NCBI GenBank assembly: GCA_019359835.1
Contig: CM033329.1
Coordinates: 12,579,402-12,643,401 of the forward strand
DNA length: 64,000 nucleotides
Origin: Pharus latifolius
Lineage: Eukaryota; Streptophyta; Magnoliopsida; Poales; Poaceae
Direction: 5' to 3'
Positions 11,010 through 21,912 of the stretch are shown here, in pieces. Made by a program: the position numbers and the translations under genes. The notes beneath the pieces were generated by a model. It was not told where the DNA came from, searched no databases, and saw only the letters and a program-made list of their open reading frames with translations. Positions within the stretch are counted from its first letter, which is position 1, and every line of letters starts with the position of its first letter.

Positions 11010-11321
11010 CTATTTAGCTAACCATGGTACGCCGAATATGAAACGAAAAGGCTATTTTAACTGACACGGCGTTTTGGATTCTCAAAAAGGCACCGTTTCA
11101 TTTCAGATTCTAACAAAGCCCAAGAAAAACTTTGGGTGCGCTTGTCAAACCCATCATGAGAAGCATTAAATGAAAAAGATCTTTGTCATAATAAAAAGTT
11201 GTTTTCTTATGGAATGTAACCCACAGCTGAGAACTCAAAAACCCTCCTTTGAAACTTCACATTCTAAGCCTCCAACCTTTCCTTCTTCAAGCTCTTTCTT
11301 TTTCCCCCAAATCTTCACTCA
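11010..11321 (+). promoter_or_regulatory. Upstream region of the Tat antisense gene
   Basis: This stretch lies between the end of Athila similarity and the ATG at 11,322. It holds a pyrimidine-rich leader (TTCTTTTTCCCCC) just before the ATG. No TATA box is clear. It also contains the Athila/Tat junction, which I can place only to within about 50 bp. Confidence 0.4.
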
Positions 11322-12278
11322 ATGGCTTCCTGGACCCGTTCTCATCACCGTATAGTTGAGAACTTGCTGGTCTTGGGGAAGGAGGGCTACCTCCCCTCAA
11401 GGTCACTAATCCTGTGGCGTCCTGCCGGGGACGAAGAAGAAAGCTCCATTGTGCAACCGGGTGAGCTGGTGATCTTTGAAGATTTCCTACGTTGATGGTT
11501 TCGCCTTCCCAAGAGCGATTTCTTCCAGAATATTCTTGCACACTATGATCGGGGGTTGGTAAATCTCAACCCCAACTTCATTCTGATTCTTGCTGTTTTT
11601 TAGCACTTATGCAAGCCATATGTTGGGATTTTGCACAGCATACCTCTCTTCCACCAATATTACTTTTTGGTGTGGTCGAAAAGCTCCAATGCTTGCAGGT
11701 GTGTCTATTTCTGACTCCAGGAGAAGAATGACTACCCGTATCTCCCCCTCCGTGATTCCATCCATGGATGGTATCAATGGTGGTTCTACTATTTGGCTCC
11801 TAACGAGAGACATCTCTGGTTCGAGAACTATCGACCAAAGAAAAGCGGAGATAAAGATTCTGCTCCTCCCCTGGACGATGAGCAGAAAAGGCAAGCCCAA
11901 ATAATCCAATACCTGGAGAATGAGGGCTTGACTGCTCGTGACGTGATCTGAGACTTTGTGAAGAACCAGATCCGCCCTCTGAAGAAGAGGGAAAACCCTG
12001 CCTGAGAGGTTGGGGTCACGGAGGATGGCACCAGGGACTATTCGTTGGGTAATGGCTATAGCCAAGATATTCAAATGGGTACATCCTTTTAATCTATTTT
12101 TTGTTTACCTGAGCTGAATTCTTTTGGATAATTTTGACTGTCTTTCTTTTCGACAGTCTTACGTGTTCCAGAGGTAGACAGGAGGACAAATTTCCTCCTA
12201 AAGGCCTATAACATGGTTGCTGAAGGTGATGTTAACGCATCAAGGCCGATAAGCATGGTCGGCAACTCAAGTGATTTT
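11322..12278 (+). pseudogene. Tat antisense gene, 5' part (gypsy-type transposon domain, PF04195-like)
   Basis: The ATG at 11,322 opens MASWTRSHHR. GYLPSRSLILWRP, ELVIFEDFLR, RLPKSDFFQNIL and NENYRPKK-type blocks follow, typical of the domain annotated in grasses as putative gypsy-type transposon. In-frame stops follow FEDFLR and AVF, and there is at least one frame change. A donor at about 12,079 and an acceptor ending at 12,156 bound a short intron. Exon 2 runs into copia C1 at 12,278 and resumes at 52,098. The function of the protein is unknown. Confidence 0.7.
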
Positions 12279-12802
12279 TGTTGCTTCAAGGCCCTTAATC
12301 TTGATTTTGATGATAAATGACAACAAGTGTCTAGGACTAATCTATTTTCTTTGAGTATAATCAATAAGATTAGGTGAAAAGAAGAAAGTTTGCCCGAGGT
12401 CACAAGCACAAGGTCGCAGTGTCGCCCGGATCTGACAGGTCATGAGCTAAGGTCGCAAGCGTAGGGTCGCAGTGTCGCCTGGATCTACAGGTCGCGAGCC
12501 AAGGTCGCCCGAGGTCGCAAGCCAAGGTAGCAAGCACAAGGTCGCCGAGAAGGAAGCAGCAAAGACCTAAGGTAAGTGCTTGTTTATTGTACCAGTCTCA
12601 GTGTTTGGAGTATTGACTGATTTATATAAATTTTTTTTAGCTTTTAACCGTAATATTAAGAGGGGTTGCGAAATCTCTTTTAGTTCTGGCAAAAACTGAG
12701 AAACTCTTAGGTCATATGTTGCATAGGTATTCATTCATATTCTTGGTCAAAATCTGAGAAATATATAGATTTCAAAGAGGGAGTGAAACTGGCCTTTTGT
12801 GC

Positions 12803-12862
12803 ACTGTTCATACGATCAGTTACTGTTCATACAACCGGTAACACTATTCCTTCAACCAGACA
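12803..12862 (+). promoter_or_regulatory. U3 repeats with roughly 20-bp period in the C1 LTR
   Basis: ACTGTTCATAC occurs at 12,803 and 12,822, and a weaker ACTATTCCTTC follows at about 12,843, giving three units 19-21 bp apart. The block lies upstream of CGACCACAACGGCTAG and the TATA box. C3 and C2 have quasi-palindromes at the same position. Confidence 0.55.
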
Positions 12863-12959
12863 TTCAAACGGCTATTTACTAGTCATAAGAGGTCATAGCT
12901 AGCTGTTAACTATACTAATTTCTTTCTTTTTCGACCACAACGGCTAGCTAAGAGGTGGG

Positions 12960-12969
12960 GCTATAAATA
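12960..12969 (+). promoter_or_regulatory. TATA box of the C1 LTR promoter
   Basis: GCTATAAATATAG follows the CAACGGCTAG block. The 3' LTR copy is split at exactly this box by G2. C3 has a matching box in inverse orientation near 56,510. Confidence 0.65.
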
Positions 12970-13019
12970 TAGCTGTTTTGAGCACTATTCTCATCCATCT
13001 CAAGACATATTCTCTTATA

Positions 13020-13520
13020 CACCTTCAAGCATCATCTCTCTACTCTTTTGAGCAGTTTTTAGAAGAAGTTTTGAATACGTTTGAGCATATTTTTGCTACT
13101 GTTTTGGACAGTTTTTAAAACTGTTTTGAGCACATTTTCTCTACTGTTTTTGAGCAACTTTTAAAACCATTTTTGAGCAGTTTTCAAAACACTGTTGAGT
13201 AGGTTTTCTCTACTGTTCTTGAGCAATTTTTAAAATCATTTCTGAACAAGTTCTGTTCACATTTTCGAGCAATTTTTAAACAGTTTTTGAGCAGATTTCT
13301 CTATTGTTTTGATCAATTTTATACACTTTTCGAACAGATTTTTGATCCGTTTTATAAACAATTTTGGAACTGATTTTTGATCAGTTTTACAAACACTTTT
13401 GAGCAGATATTTGAGCAGTGTTTAAGCAGATTTTTGAGAATTTTCTATTCACATTTTTATCAGTTTTATAAACACTTTTGGGCATATTTTGATCAATGTT
13501 TATAAACAGTTTTTTGAGCA
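13020..13520 (+). repeat. TTGAGCA repeat tract in the C1 5' LTR
   Basis: Imperfect repeats of TTTTGAGCAGTTTTTAAAAC-like units of 20-45 bp run from soon after the TATA box, so they would lie in the transcribed leader. The tract recurs at 51,020-51,520. Confidence 0.8.
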
Positions 13521-14114
13521 GTTTTCTAAATAACCAAGAAATATATTTTTTGATATACACTTGAGCCCAAGTGCTAAAATCTTGATCTTTTGATAAAGTA
13601 TCATTCATTGTGATTGAGAGAGATCTTCTGAGAGCGTTCATTTGCATCATTTGCATCCTCAGAAGTTTCTCGGTATTTGTTGTGGGTTAAGAGAAGATCT
13701 TGCAACTTTTTACTCTTGGTGAATGCCCTCACCTAGGCAATTTGAAAGCGTGGCCGTTGACCTCTCCATTAACAGAAGTTGTCGAAGAGACTCGGCATAT
13801 TTTGTGAAAGGCATCGGTGCTCGCCTATCTAGACTGGAGAAGGAGCAACCTTAGTGAAAAATATCATTCGTGGATATTGAAGCAAGACTCATTCATTTGA
13901 GTGCTTCAGCGAGGAGTAGGGGAGACCAGACCAGTCTCTGAGACCTCAGGATAAATCATCGTGTTTGATTTTCTTACTCTTTCTTAGTGCAAAATATTAT
14001 TAAATTGTTTCAGTTTATTTGCTCTTTGTCTTTTCCTTGCAAAAATTGTTTTAGTCAAAAAGTTTTAAAGCCTCCTATTCACCCCCCTCTAGTCGGCATC
14101 CTCGATCCTATACG

Positions 14115-14127
14115 TAATATCAGATGA
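14115..14127 (+). promoter_or_regulatory. Degenerate primer-binding site of C1
   Basis: AATATCAGATGAGC just inside the LTR resembles TGGTATCAGAGC, the initiator tRNA-Met site common in copia elements, with several changes. Confidence 0.45.
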
Positions 14128-14170
14128 GCGTGGTCTCTCTTTTGAGTAGACTTCACCGCCTAGAGAGAGG

Positions 14171-15079
14171 ATGGCTTCAAATGAGGGTTTTCATCTTGGT
14201 CACACCAGGCGTGCACCTATCTTTGATGGGACTAACTATCCCTATTGGAAAGTGCGCATGACGATTTTTGTAGAGGCCATGGGGCTTGATGTTTGGGACA
14301 TTATTAAGATTGAGTTTACTCCTCCAGTTGATCCGGCAAATCACTCCGATGATGATAGGAGAAATGCCTGTGCCAAAAATGCTCTCTTTGCCGGCTTGTC
14401 CCTAAATGAGTTCAATCGCATGAGCAATCTTACCACCGCTCACAAAGTTTGGACCACCCTCGAGGAGATATATGAGGGCACCACTAGGGTCAAGGAGGCA
14501 AAATTGCTAATGGTTAGGCACATTCACCATGTCACCAACTGAGTCCGTGGATTCCATGTTCACTCAGTTGAACAACATTGTGAATGAGCTCAAAGGACTC
14601 GGAGTTGTTTTAGTAACATTGAAATTGTAAGAAAAATGCTGAGGCCTCTTTCGGTGAGTTTTAACACTCTTGTGACGGTCCTCACCAACTTCAACTTATC
14701 ATCCACCACACCTACCGATCTTTATGGGAACCTCATCACCCATGAGATGCATCGGAAGGAGAGGAAGGTGGCGGCCGAATCATCAGATACGAAAAAGAAG
14801 AACTTGGCATTCAAAGCCAACTCAAAAGGTGATTCAAACGATGGCTCCTCCGATAAGGATCTAGCCCTTCTTGTAAAGAACACCAAAAAGTTTCTTCGCT
14901 AGTTGCACAAGAAGGGAGTCAACATCGACACAAGACCAAAGGGGTCAAACTTCAAGGACATCATATGCTATGAATGTTATGAAAAGGGACATATAGCTTC
15001 AAGATGCCCAAATAAGAACAAGTCTTGGGATAAGAAGAAAAAAGATCCTAAGAATTTCTTCAAAAACAATGGTGGAAAC
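14171..15079 (+). pseudogene. gag: C1 gag, N-terminal part
   Basis: The ATG at 14,171 opens a copia gag with FDGTNYPYWKVRM and the LTTAHKVWTTLEEIYEGT block of the UBN2-like domain. The frame breaks near 14,520, continues at 14,636-14,902 (one stop at 14,902), and shows a zinc knuckle CYECYEKGHIASRC (CX2CX4HX4C) near 14,970. G1 interrupts the line at 15,079, and it resumes at 42,896. The knuckle packages RNA in this family. Confidence 0.85.
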
Positions 15080-15435
15080 TGTCAGGGCCCTGATACTGGG
15101 CCCATGGAAACCACCCAGGATGGGTTGCTTACAGCGTTTGCATCACATACACAACTCAAATTACAGAAAAACTTAATTATACATATAGAAAGAGTAATAT
15201 TGTGACAGAGGCATCATGCCATAATTTACAATAAAGGCTGACCAGGCCATTATAAAGTTTTTGGGACTATATTTTTTTTTTGTCAAAGTAGCAGGCTCCA
15301 CAGTCGAGCTCGTCTGGGATTCGCGACCTTAGACCCAGAAGTCGAAATCAAAGTCTTCCGGAAACTCCGACTCTTCTTCTGGATTAGGATTTTCATCCTC
15401 AATTGGAGGGTCCACTGAGTGGAACGACGCAGAAT

Positions 15436-15459
15436 GAGTACAAGAGTACTCAGCAAGTC
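15436..15459 (-). promoter_or_regulatory. 6-4-6 hairpin in the G1 LTR
   Basis: GAGTAC, loop AAGA, GTACTC, then AGCAAGTC. The same layout recurs at 28,174, 38,854 and 57,949. Confidence 0.6.
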
Positions 15460-16789
15460 TCAGCATAAGAATTTATTCTTACCATGATAGAGGTTGTACA
15501 AATAAATGGTTGATGCAGCATAGAATATTAATTTTCACAATTACATTGCTAGAATAAAGTAGAAGAACAGGTATTTAAGGAGTTTACTATACAAAGCATT
15601 TTTATCTACTCAAGAGTGGAATCCGGACAACACATTCTCATCTGCCCCTTTTTATTTTAACTCAATATCCCAAAATTATTGTGCTATACAATTACTACCC
15701 ATGGAATACCCCTATCCGGGAGTACGGAGTACTCGAATACTTTTTGACACTCTGCAGAGGGGCACCACTTTACCCACATGAGTCCATCAATCATTCCAGT
15801 CAGGCCAATTACACGCACATTATTGCATGCGACTAGATTGAGGAGACAAGGCTTTCAATAACATCATATTAATTATATCCCTGACCGACAATTCGACCAC
15901 ACTGGTCGTTCTTGTCATTGTGAGGTACCCTCAGCGAGAAGTACCTTCATACCCAATATTCACGAGTTACTCAAGGTCAGAGTAACCGCACGAACTCTCC
16001 CCTCACATCTCCCCCTCACCCATTCAGGCCTTAAGTTTAGACAACTAAACTTAGAAAGATCCAACCAAACTTCTTATGTTTGGAGCCTGAATGAGAACGA
16101 CCACCATACAGGGATAAATCGATATTCAGTAGTTTACTGACCGAGTTCAATTTCTTGATCATGTGGTTGGCACGTAAACATGCCCATGGCTGTTTAGCAC
16201 AATTTGTTATGTCCTTATTAGCATGTAGACTATTAACCCATCTTCCCATATGAGTCAAGTCACAATTGACTCCTCTCCATCATTCCACTAATAGCCTTTC
16301 ACATGCGACTAGACTTTTAAAGAACCATTCCATTATGCTCTAATGAGCCATTTCTTACTATAATTCTACACTTATATATTAATAACTATCGCGCCCCGAA
16401 ACTGGGACTACGACTACTCCTGTAGAGACCTAGCTCGCTACAGCTAGTCCTATAATACATACCCTTGACTTCCCAGGATAAGTCAAGCACAGGAGTATAT
16501 CACATTGCAACAGAGTAACTTACAAAATATTTAAGCAGTGTGGCCTGCTGGCCTTAATATTACGTAAAGAGATTACAATGCCTTCACGGCATTCAAGGTT
16601 TAGCAAAATATTAACTACACCGCAGAAGATAGGTGACCCTCCCACAAAAGAAGTTGACGGTAGAACAACACACATCAGGGTTCTGGCGGAACTGACTCTC
16701 CTCCTTCTGGATCCACAAAGTTCTCCACGCCTTCATCTTGATCGAGGTACGCTCCATCTACCGAGTTGAATGTTCACTACTACAGAAGT

Positions 16790-17370
16790 GCATTCCACTA
16801 AGCCATATTTTCTAACGGTTATAAGCAATCTGGGAAAAATCCGATAGAATAGGACGACAGCGGCGGAAAAGAGGCATTTTACTATCGGTTACACACTAGT
16901 CCAACGTTAGTGAAATGCAAATACTTTTTACTATCGGTCATTACTGTACAAACCGATATAATATATTAAATAGTACTATCGGTTTTCCATTTTTAACTGA
17001 TAGTAAAATTACGCACTTTATACTATCGGTTATTACTGTACCAACCGATATAATATATTAAAATAGTACTATCGGTTTTTCATTCGTAACAGATAGTAAA
17101 ATTACTCACTTTATACTATCGGTTCGTACTATACCAACCGATATAATATATTAAATAGTACAATCAGTTTTTCTCACGTAACTGATAGTGAAATTACTGA
17201 CTTTTTACTATCGGTTTTTACTGTACTAACCAATACAATATAGTAAAGTTTACTATCGGTTATATAAAACAAACCGATAGTAAAATGACTTCATATAAAC
17301 TAATGGTTATGATAGTGGGGACCTTATTTTACTATCGGTTTGTGTTTTGAACCGATAGTAAAATTGTACA
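16790..17370. repeat. CACTA-2 left subterminal repeat array
   Basis: At least eight ACTATCGGTT/AACCGATA inverted pairs run with a period of about 60-70 bp, e.g. around 16,880, 16,930, 17,025 and 17,110. Spacers such as TTAAATAGT recur. The array ends just before the TNP2 leader. Confidence 0.88.
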
Positions 17371-17845
17371 ACTTACTTAGGTCGACCCCTGCTCTGCGCT
17401 CTGCATGTTGGAATCATTTCAACCGCGCACGACTCCAAGCTAGAGTGATCTGGAGAAGCTAGCTGAGAGGTTGATCATATTTCCATCCCCCTCGGTATTG
17501 TCATCTTCTCATCACCTCTCTCTCTCTCTCAATCACTCTTTGACACTCTCCCTCTCTCTCTCTACTTGCAATTCATTAAACTAGATACATGTAGCTCCAA
17601 ACTAGCTAGAAGGCTAGGTCGGCTAGCTAGCTATAGCTTGCTGAATTTAAGCAGCTAGCTAGCTGGCTCTTCCAATTAATGCATGCATCAAGTTAATTAG
17701 GGTTTCATATATACAAATCCATTTAATGTAATTAAGCAGCTCATGTACACACATATGGCCTAGCTAATTATGTTTTATGCATATATGCATGCCCTGAGTC
17801 ATTAATTATTTATTTGAATTTGTCAATTTTGTGAAATAATTGTAG
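17371..17845 (+). promoter_or_regulatory. TNP2 promoter and leader of CACTA-2
   Basis: Non-coding, with a (CT)n tract at about 17,516-17,566 and GCTAGCTA tracts. It is similar to 7,501-7,977. ATTGTAG abuts the ATG, an acceptor-like end that suggests a leader intron ending at 17,845. Confidence 0.55.
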
Positions 17846-20800
17846 ATGGACCGAGAATATTGGATGTATGGAATAAAACGTACTACTGTTGAGTATTTGG
17901 AGGGTGTGAATGGGTTTATTAAATTTGCTGAGCAAGAAAAGGCAAAGAAGGGAGAGAAAGATATGCATTGTCCTTGTATAGATTGTATGAACTTAAAAAG
18001 GTTCGGCAACTCTGATCAGATTAGGAGTCATTTGATTCGTCGTGGTTTTAACGCACACTATACCCATTGGATATGGCATGGTGAAGATCTTAAGGAAACG
18101 AGCACCGCTACCACTCAGCAGCACCCGGAAGTGGATTGCAGTAATGATGATCATGATCAGAACATTGGTAATGTTCATTCAGAAGTCCATGTAGATGACG
18201 ATAATTTAAATGAAATGTTACGTGATGTAGAAGAAGACTACAACGAAAACGATTTAGCTAAATTTGAGAAATTAATTGTTGATTCTGAGAAGCCTTTGTT
18301 CCCCGGATGTGCAAAATTTACAAAGTTGTCTTCTGTGTTGAGATTATATAACTTGAAGGCAAGCAACGGTTGGAGCGATAAGAGTTTCATGGCGCTATTG
18401 GATCTATTAGCGGAAATGCTTCAAGAGGGAAATGAGTTGCCAAAATCGGTTTACCAGGCCAAAAAACTATTGTGTCCGTTGGGAATGGAAATCGAAAGAA
18501 TACATGCATGCCCAAATGATTGTGTTCTGTACCGTAACGAGTACGAGGATTTGCATGTTTGTCCAAGATGCGGTGCATCGCGGTATAAGCATGGGGATAG
18601 AATTTATCACAATGGATGTGATGAGGTAAAGAAAGGGCCTCCGGCCAAAACTGTGTGGTATTTGCCTGTGATTCCCAGATTGAAACGGCTGTTTGCAAAT
18701 CCGAAAGATGCGAAGTACTTGCGTTGGCATGTTAAAGGTCGGAAACAAGACGGAAAACTAAGACATCCAGCTGATTCCATTCAATGGAGAAACATTAACA
18801 GAACATTCGGTGAGTTTGGCGGCGAAGTGAGGAATATAAGGTTTGGGCTGAGTACGGATGATATGAATCCACACGGAAATATGAGCAGTCGACATAGCAC
18901 TTGGCCGGTTCTTTTATGCATCTACAATATTCCTCCTTGGTTATGTATGAAGCGCAAGTACATCATGATGTCGTTACTAATTTCAGGACCCGGGAATGAT
19001 ATTGACGTGTTTCTATCACCGTTAGTCGAGGACTTACATAAATTGTGGAGCGAAGGGGTGCGGGTGTGGGATGCACATAAGCGAGAGAATTTCATGTTGC
19101 GGGCCATGATATTTTGTACCATAAATGATTTCCTGGCCTATGAAAATTTGTCGGGGTATAGTACGAAAGGAGGCAAGGCTTGTCCTATTTGCCTGGATGA
19201 AACTGAAAGCATGTGGTTATCGAACTGCAGAAAAACAGTGTACATGGGTCACCGCAGATTCCTTCCGATGCATCACGCCTACCGTAAGAAGAGGAAGTCA
19301 TTCAATGGGAAGCCTGAGAAAGGATCAGCCCCAGTGTTTGTGACTGGTAAGGAGCTTTACTTGCGCGTGAAGGACATCAAAGTTGAGTTCGGTAAATGTT
19401 CTAAACCTCCAGGAAAAAATGTTTGGAAGAAGAGATCGATTCTTTGGGATCTGCCATATTGGGAGCACTTACAAGTTCGACATTGCATTGATGTCATGCA
19501 CGTAGAGAAAAATGTTTGTGACAGTTTGACTGGTTTGTTGTCGAACATTCCAGGAAAGACGAAAGACGGCATCAACGTTCGCCGTGACATGCTCGACATG
19601 GGCATAAGGACTAAGCTTGCACCATTGGAGAAGGGAAAGCGGACATACCTCCCCCCGGTCTGCTATACTTTGTCAAAAAGAGAAAAAACAGAACTCTGTC
19701 AGTGCCTACATGGTGTCAAAGTTCCATGCGGGTATTCTGCGAACTTGAAAAAACTTGTGTGCATGAAAGACTTGAAACTGGTTGGTATGAAGTCCCATGA
19801 TTGTCATGTACTGATGTCACAAATGCTTCCCATTGCTATCAGAGGCATTCTCCCAGTCAAAGTCAGAGAGACAATTACAAAGCTATGTTATTTCTTCAAC
19901 ACAATATCTGGCAAGGTACGTAAGCGTGTACTCCTAGCAAGTTAATTAGCTCCATTCGTGGAACTTGTCAGATTTTTTGGATCTGAATATTTGCTGCAAC
20001 TGTGTCCTTGCAGGTAATTGATCTGGATGGACTGGACAATTTGCAACGCGATGTGACTACAACTCTTTGTCAGCTGGAGATGTATTTCCCTCCATCTTTT
20101 TTTGATGTTATGGTCCATCTAATTGTTCACCTTGTCAGAGAAATTAAGTTTTGTGGACCCGTGTTCCTGTGCTACATGTATCCATTTGAGAGATTTATGG
20201 GTATCTTGAAGGGATATGTAAGGAATCGACATCGGCCTGAGCGCAGTATCATTGAAGGTTATGCTGCCGAGGAGGTGATCGAATTTTGTACCAACTATAT
20301 GGCCGGGGTTGACCCAATTGGCGTTCCTACGTCCCGGCATGAGGGCAGGCTTCAGGGCCTTGGAACAATTGGATTTAAAGCAGTCGTCCCCTCTAGTGAT
20401 CTGTATGCAAAAGCCCATTTTTGGGTCTTACAGCACATGACGGGGGTGGAGCCATACATACACTAGCACAAGGAAATGTTACGGAAACAGAATCCCTCGA
20501 AGCCAGAGATTTGGGTCACCAGAGAACATAATAGGAAGTTTGCTGGGTGGATCGAAAATAGAGTCCTGCAAGCTTCTGAGGGCGACGTAGATGAAGTTGT
20601 TACAAGGTTGGCCAGAGGGCCTAGATTTACTGTAGGGACTTGGCAGGAGTATGACATCAACGGCTATTCATTTTACACAAGAACTCAGGACGAGAAGAGT
20701 ACTATGCAATGTAGTGGAGTGACACTACTTGCTATTTCGGAGGATGCCAGGGCAGTAAGGGCCCTCGACTCATATTACGGTGTTATTGAGGAAATATGGG

Positions 20801-21189
20801 AGCTCGATTATGTATTACTTAAGATTCCTCTATTTCGATGCCAATGGGTCGAAATCCCTCGAGGTGTTAAAGTCGACAATTATGGGTTTACTCTCGTCGA
20901 TCTCAGTAGAGTCGCACACCAAGATGATCCATTTATACTTGCTGAGCAAGCCACACAGGTGTTCTACATCGTTGACCCGGCCAACTCAAAGTTGCACGTT
21001 GTCCTTCACAGTGAGAGACGTATTGCTGGGGTCGAAGACGTTGTGGATGAAGAAGAGTATGATCAGTTCGACGAACTACCTCCATTTTTAGATGGAATTC
21101 TTCAATCTGTCCCTACCGAAGATATTGACGAAACAAGTTACCTGCGAGACGACCACGAAGAAGGATTATGGGTGGACAACCATTCTTGA
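17846..21189 (+). pseudogene. TNP2: TNP2 transposase of CACTA-2, one in-frame stop
   Basis: TNP2-type transposases cut and join the ends of CACTA elements in the nucleus. Exon 1 is 17,846-19,915 (690 codons). GTACG opens an intron, TTGCAG closes it, and exon 2 starts at 20,014. Residues 1-78 form the transposase-associated domain with CPCIDC and HWIWHGED. An acidic linker follows to about 135. The TNP2 core carries KACPICLDE (about 441) and RHCIDVMHVEKNV (about 545). Exon 2 holds a DUF4218-like block (PFERFMGILKGYVRN) and, after a TAG at 20,464-20,466, a DUF4216-like C-terminus with KFAGWIENRV ending at 21,189. That stop is the only break I see. Without it the protein would be about 1,080 residues, normal for the family. 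The ATG is set by the acceptor and by CACTA-1. Confidence 0.93.
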
Positions 21190-21542
21190 CTAATTTGCAA
21201 TATGTAAGTGACGTATATTACTTGGATCTTTAATCGAAGAATTCTTCAAATCATTTTTCAAAAATTCTTTGGGAAAACATACGTGATGCATTGAGAATCA
21301 TTTATGCAAATTTTCATTTCAACTGGAGTATATACTTGATTTGAGCAATAATTGATTCTTTTCACAAATAAATATGAAAACTGCAAATTTTTTTTCCGTC
21401 ATTAGTCTTTACTGTACATTTCTTTCAAAATTATTGGAAGTCATTTGCATGGGGTTTCAGGTGTCTCTACAAGTGCAAAATGATGTACTGAGACCCATCT
21501 GTAATTGTTCTCAGGAAATCCCTTTAAGTCAATAACACAGTA
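21190..21542. other. 3' flank of TNP2
   Basis: AT-rich and non-coding. No clear repeat or gene. It probably holds the polyadenylation region of TNP2. Confidence 0.45.
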
Positions 21543-21912
21543 TTCTACTATCGGTTTCAACTACCCAACCGATATAAAATTAACATATACTATCGGTTTA
21601 TTGTTAATAACCGATAGTGAAATACAATGCAAAAATGATGTGCTGAGATCATATGTAATTGTTCTAAGGAAAATCCTTTAGGGTCAATAACATTGTAGTT
21701 TACTATCGGTTTCAACTGCCAAACCGATATGAAATTAAACTTTACTATCGGTTTATTGTTCATAACCGATAGTGATTTGTACTGTGTTATGAGCCCCTGC
21801 TCTTAATTTACTATCGGTTAGTAATAATAAAACCGATAGTAAACAATCCCACACTCTAAACCCTAACTTACATGTATTTACTGTCGGTTTTGTGGTTATG
21901 AACCGATAGTAA
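21543..21912. repeat. Internal inverted-repeat array before the second gene of CACTA-2
   Basis: Six inverted pairs of CTATCGGTTT and AAACCGAT(A) occur between 21,543 and 21,912, partly in a duplicated block of about 150 bp. The array ends at the promoter of the second gene. Confidence 0.85.

Larger units (their letters stand above)
703..11010 (+). mobile_element. Athila-type Ty3/gypsy retrotransposon, truncated, with CACTA-1 inside
   Basis: In order I see a probable 5' LTR, a primer-binding site, gag, a protease region, reverse transcriptase and RNase H, all on the + strand. Similarity stops just after RNase H at about 11,010. No integrase, envelope-like region or 3' LTR is present. Stops and frameshifts occur throughout. 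CACTA-1 interrupts the reverse transcriptase with an ATC duplication. Lineage assignment rests on the gag and protease blocks, which are characteristic of plant Athila elements. Confidence 0.8.
12279..14112 (+). repeat. C1 5' LTR (1,834 bp)
   Basis: It starts TGTTGCTTCAAGG and ends with a block, CACCCCCCTCTAGTCGGCA, then GATCCTATA, that recurs at the end of the 3' LTR and inversely in C3 and C2. Tracts of AGGTCGC repeats occupy 12,400-12,550. Confidence 0.9.

Noticed and set aside
17516..17566. (CT)n tract as a possible regulatory GAGA-type element
   Set aside because: A similar tract lies in the CACTA-1 leader, so it is part of the leader, but simple CT runs are too common to call a specific site.
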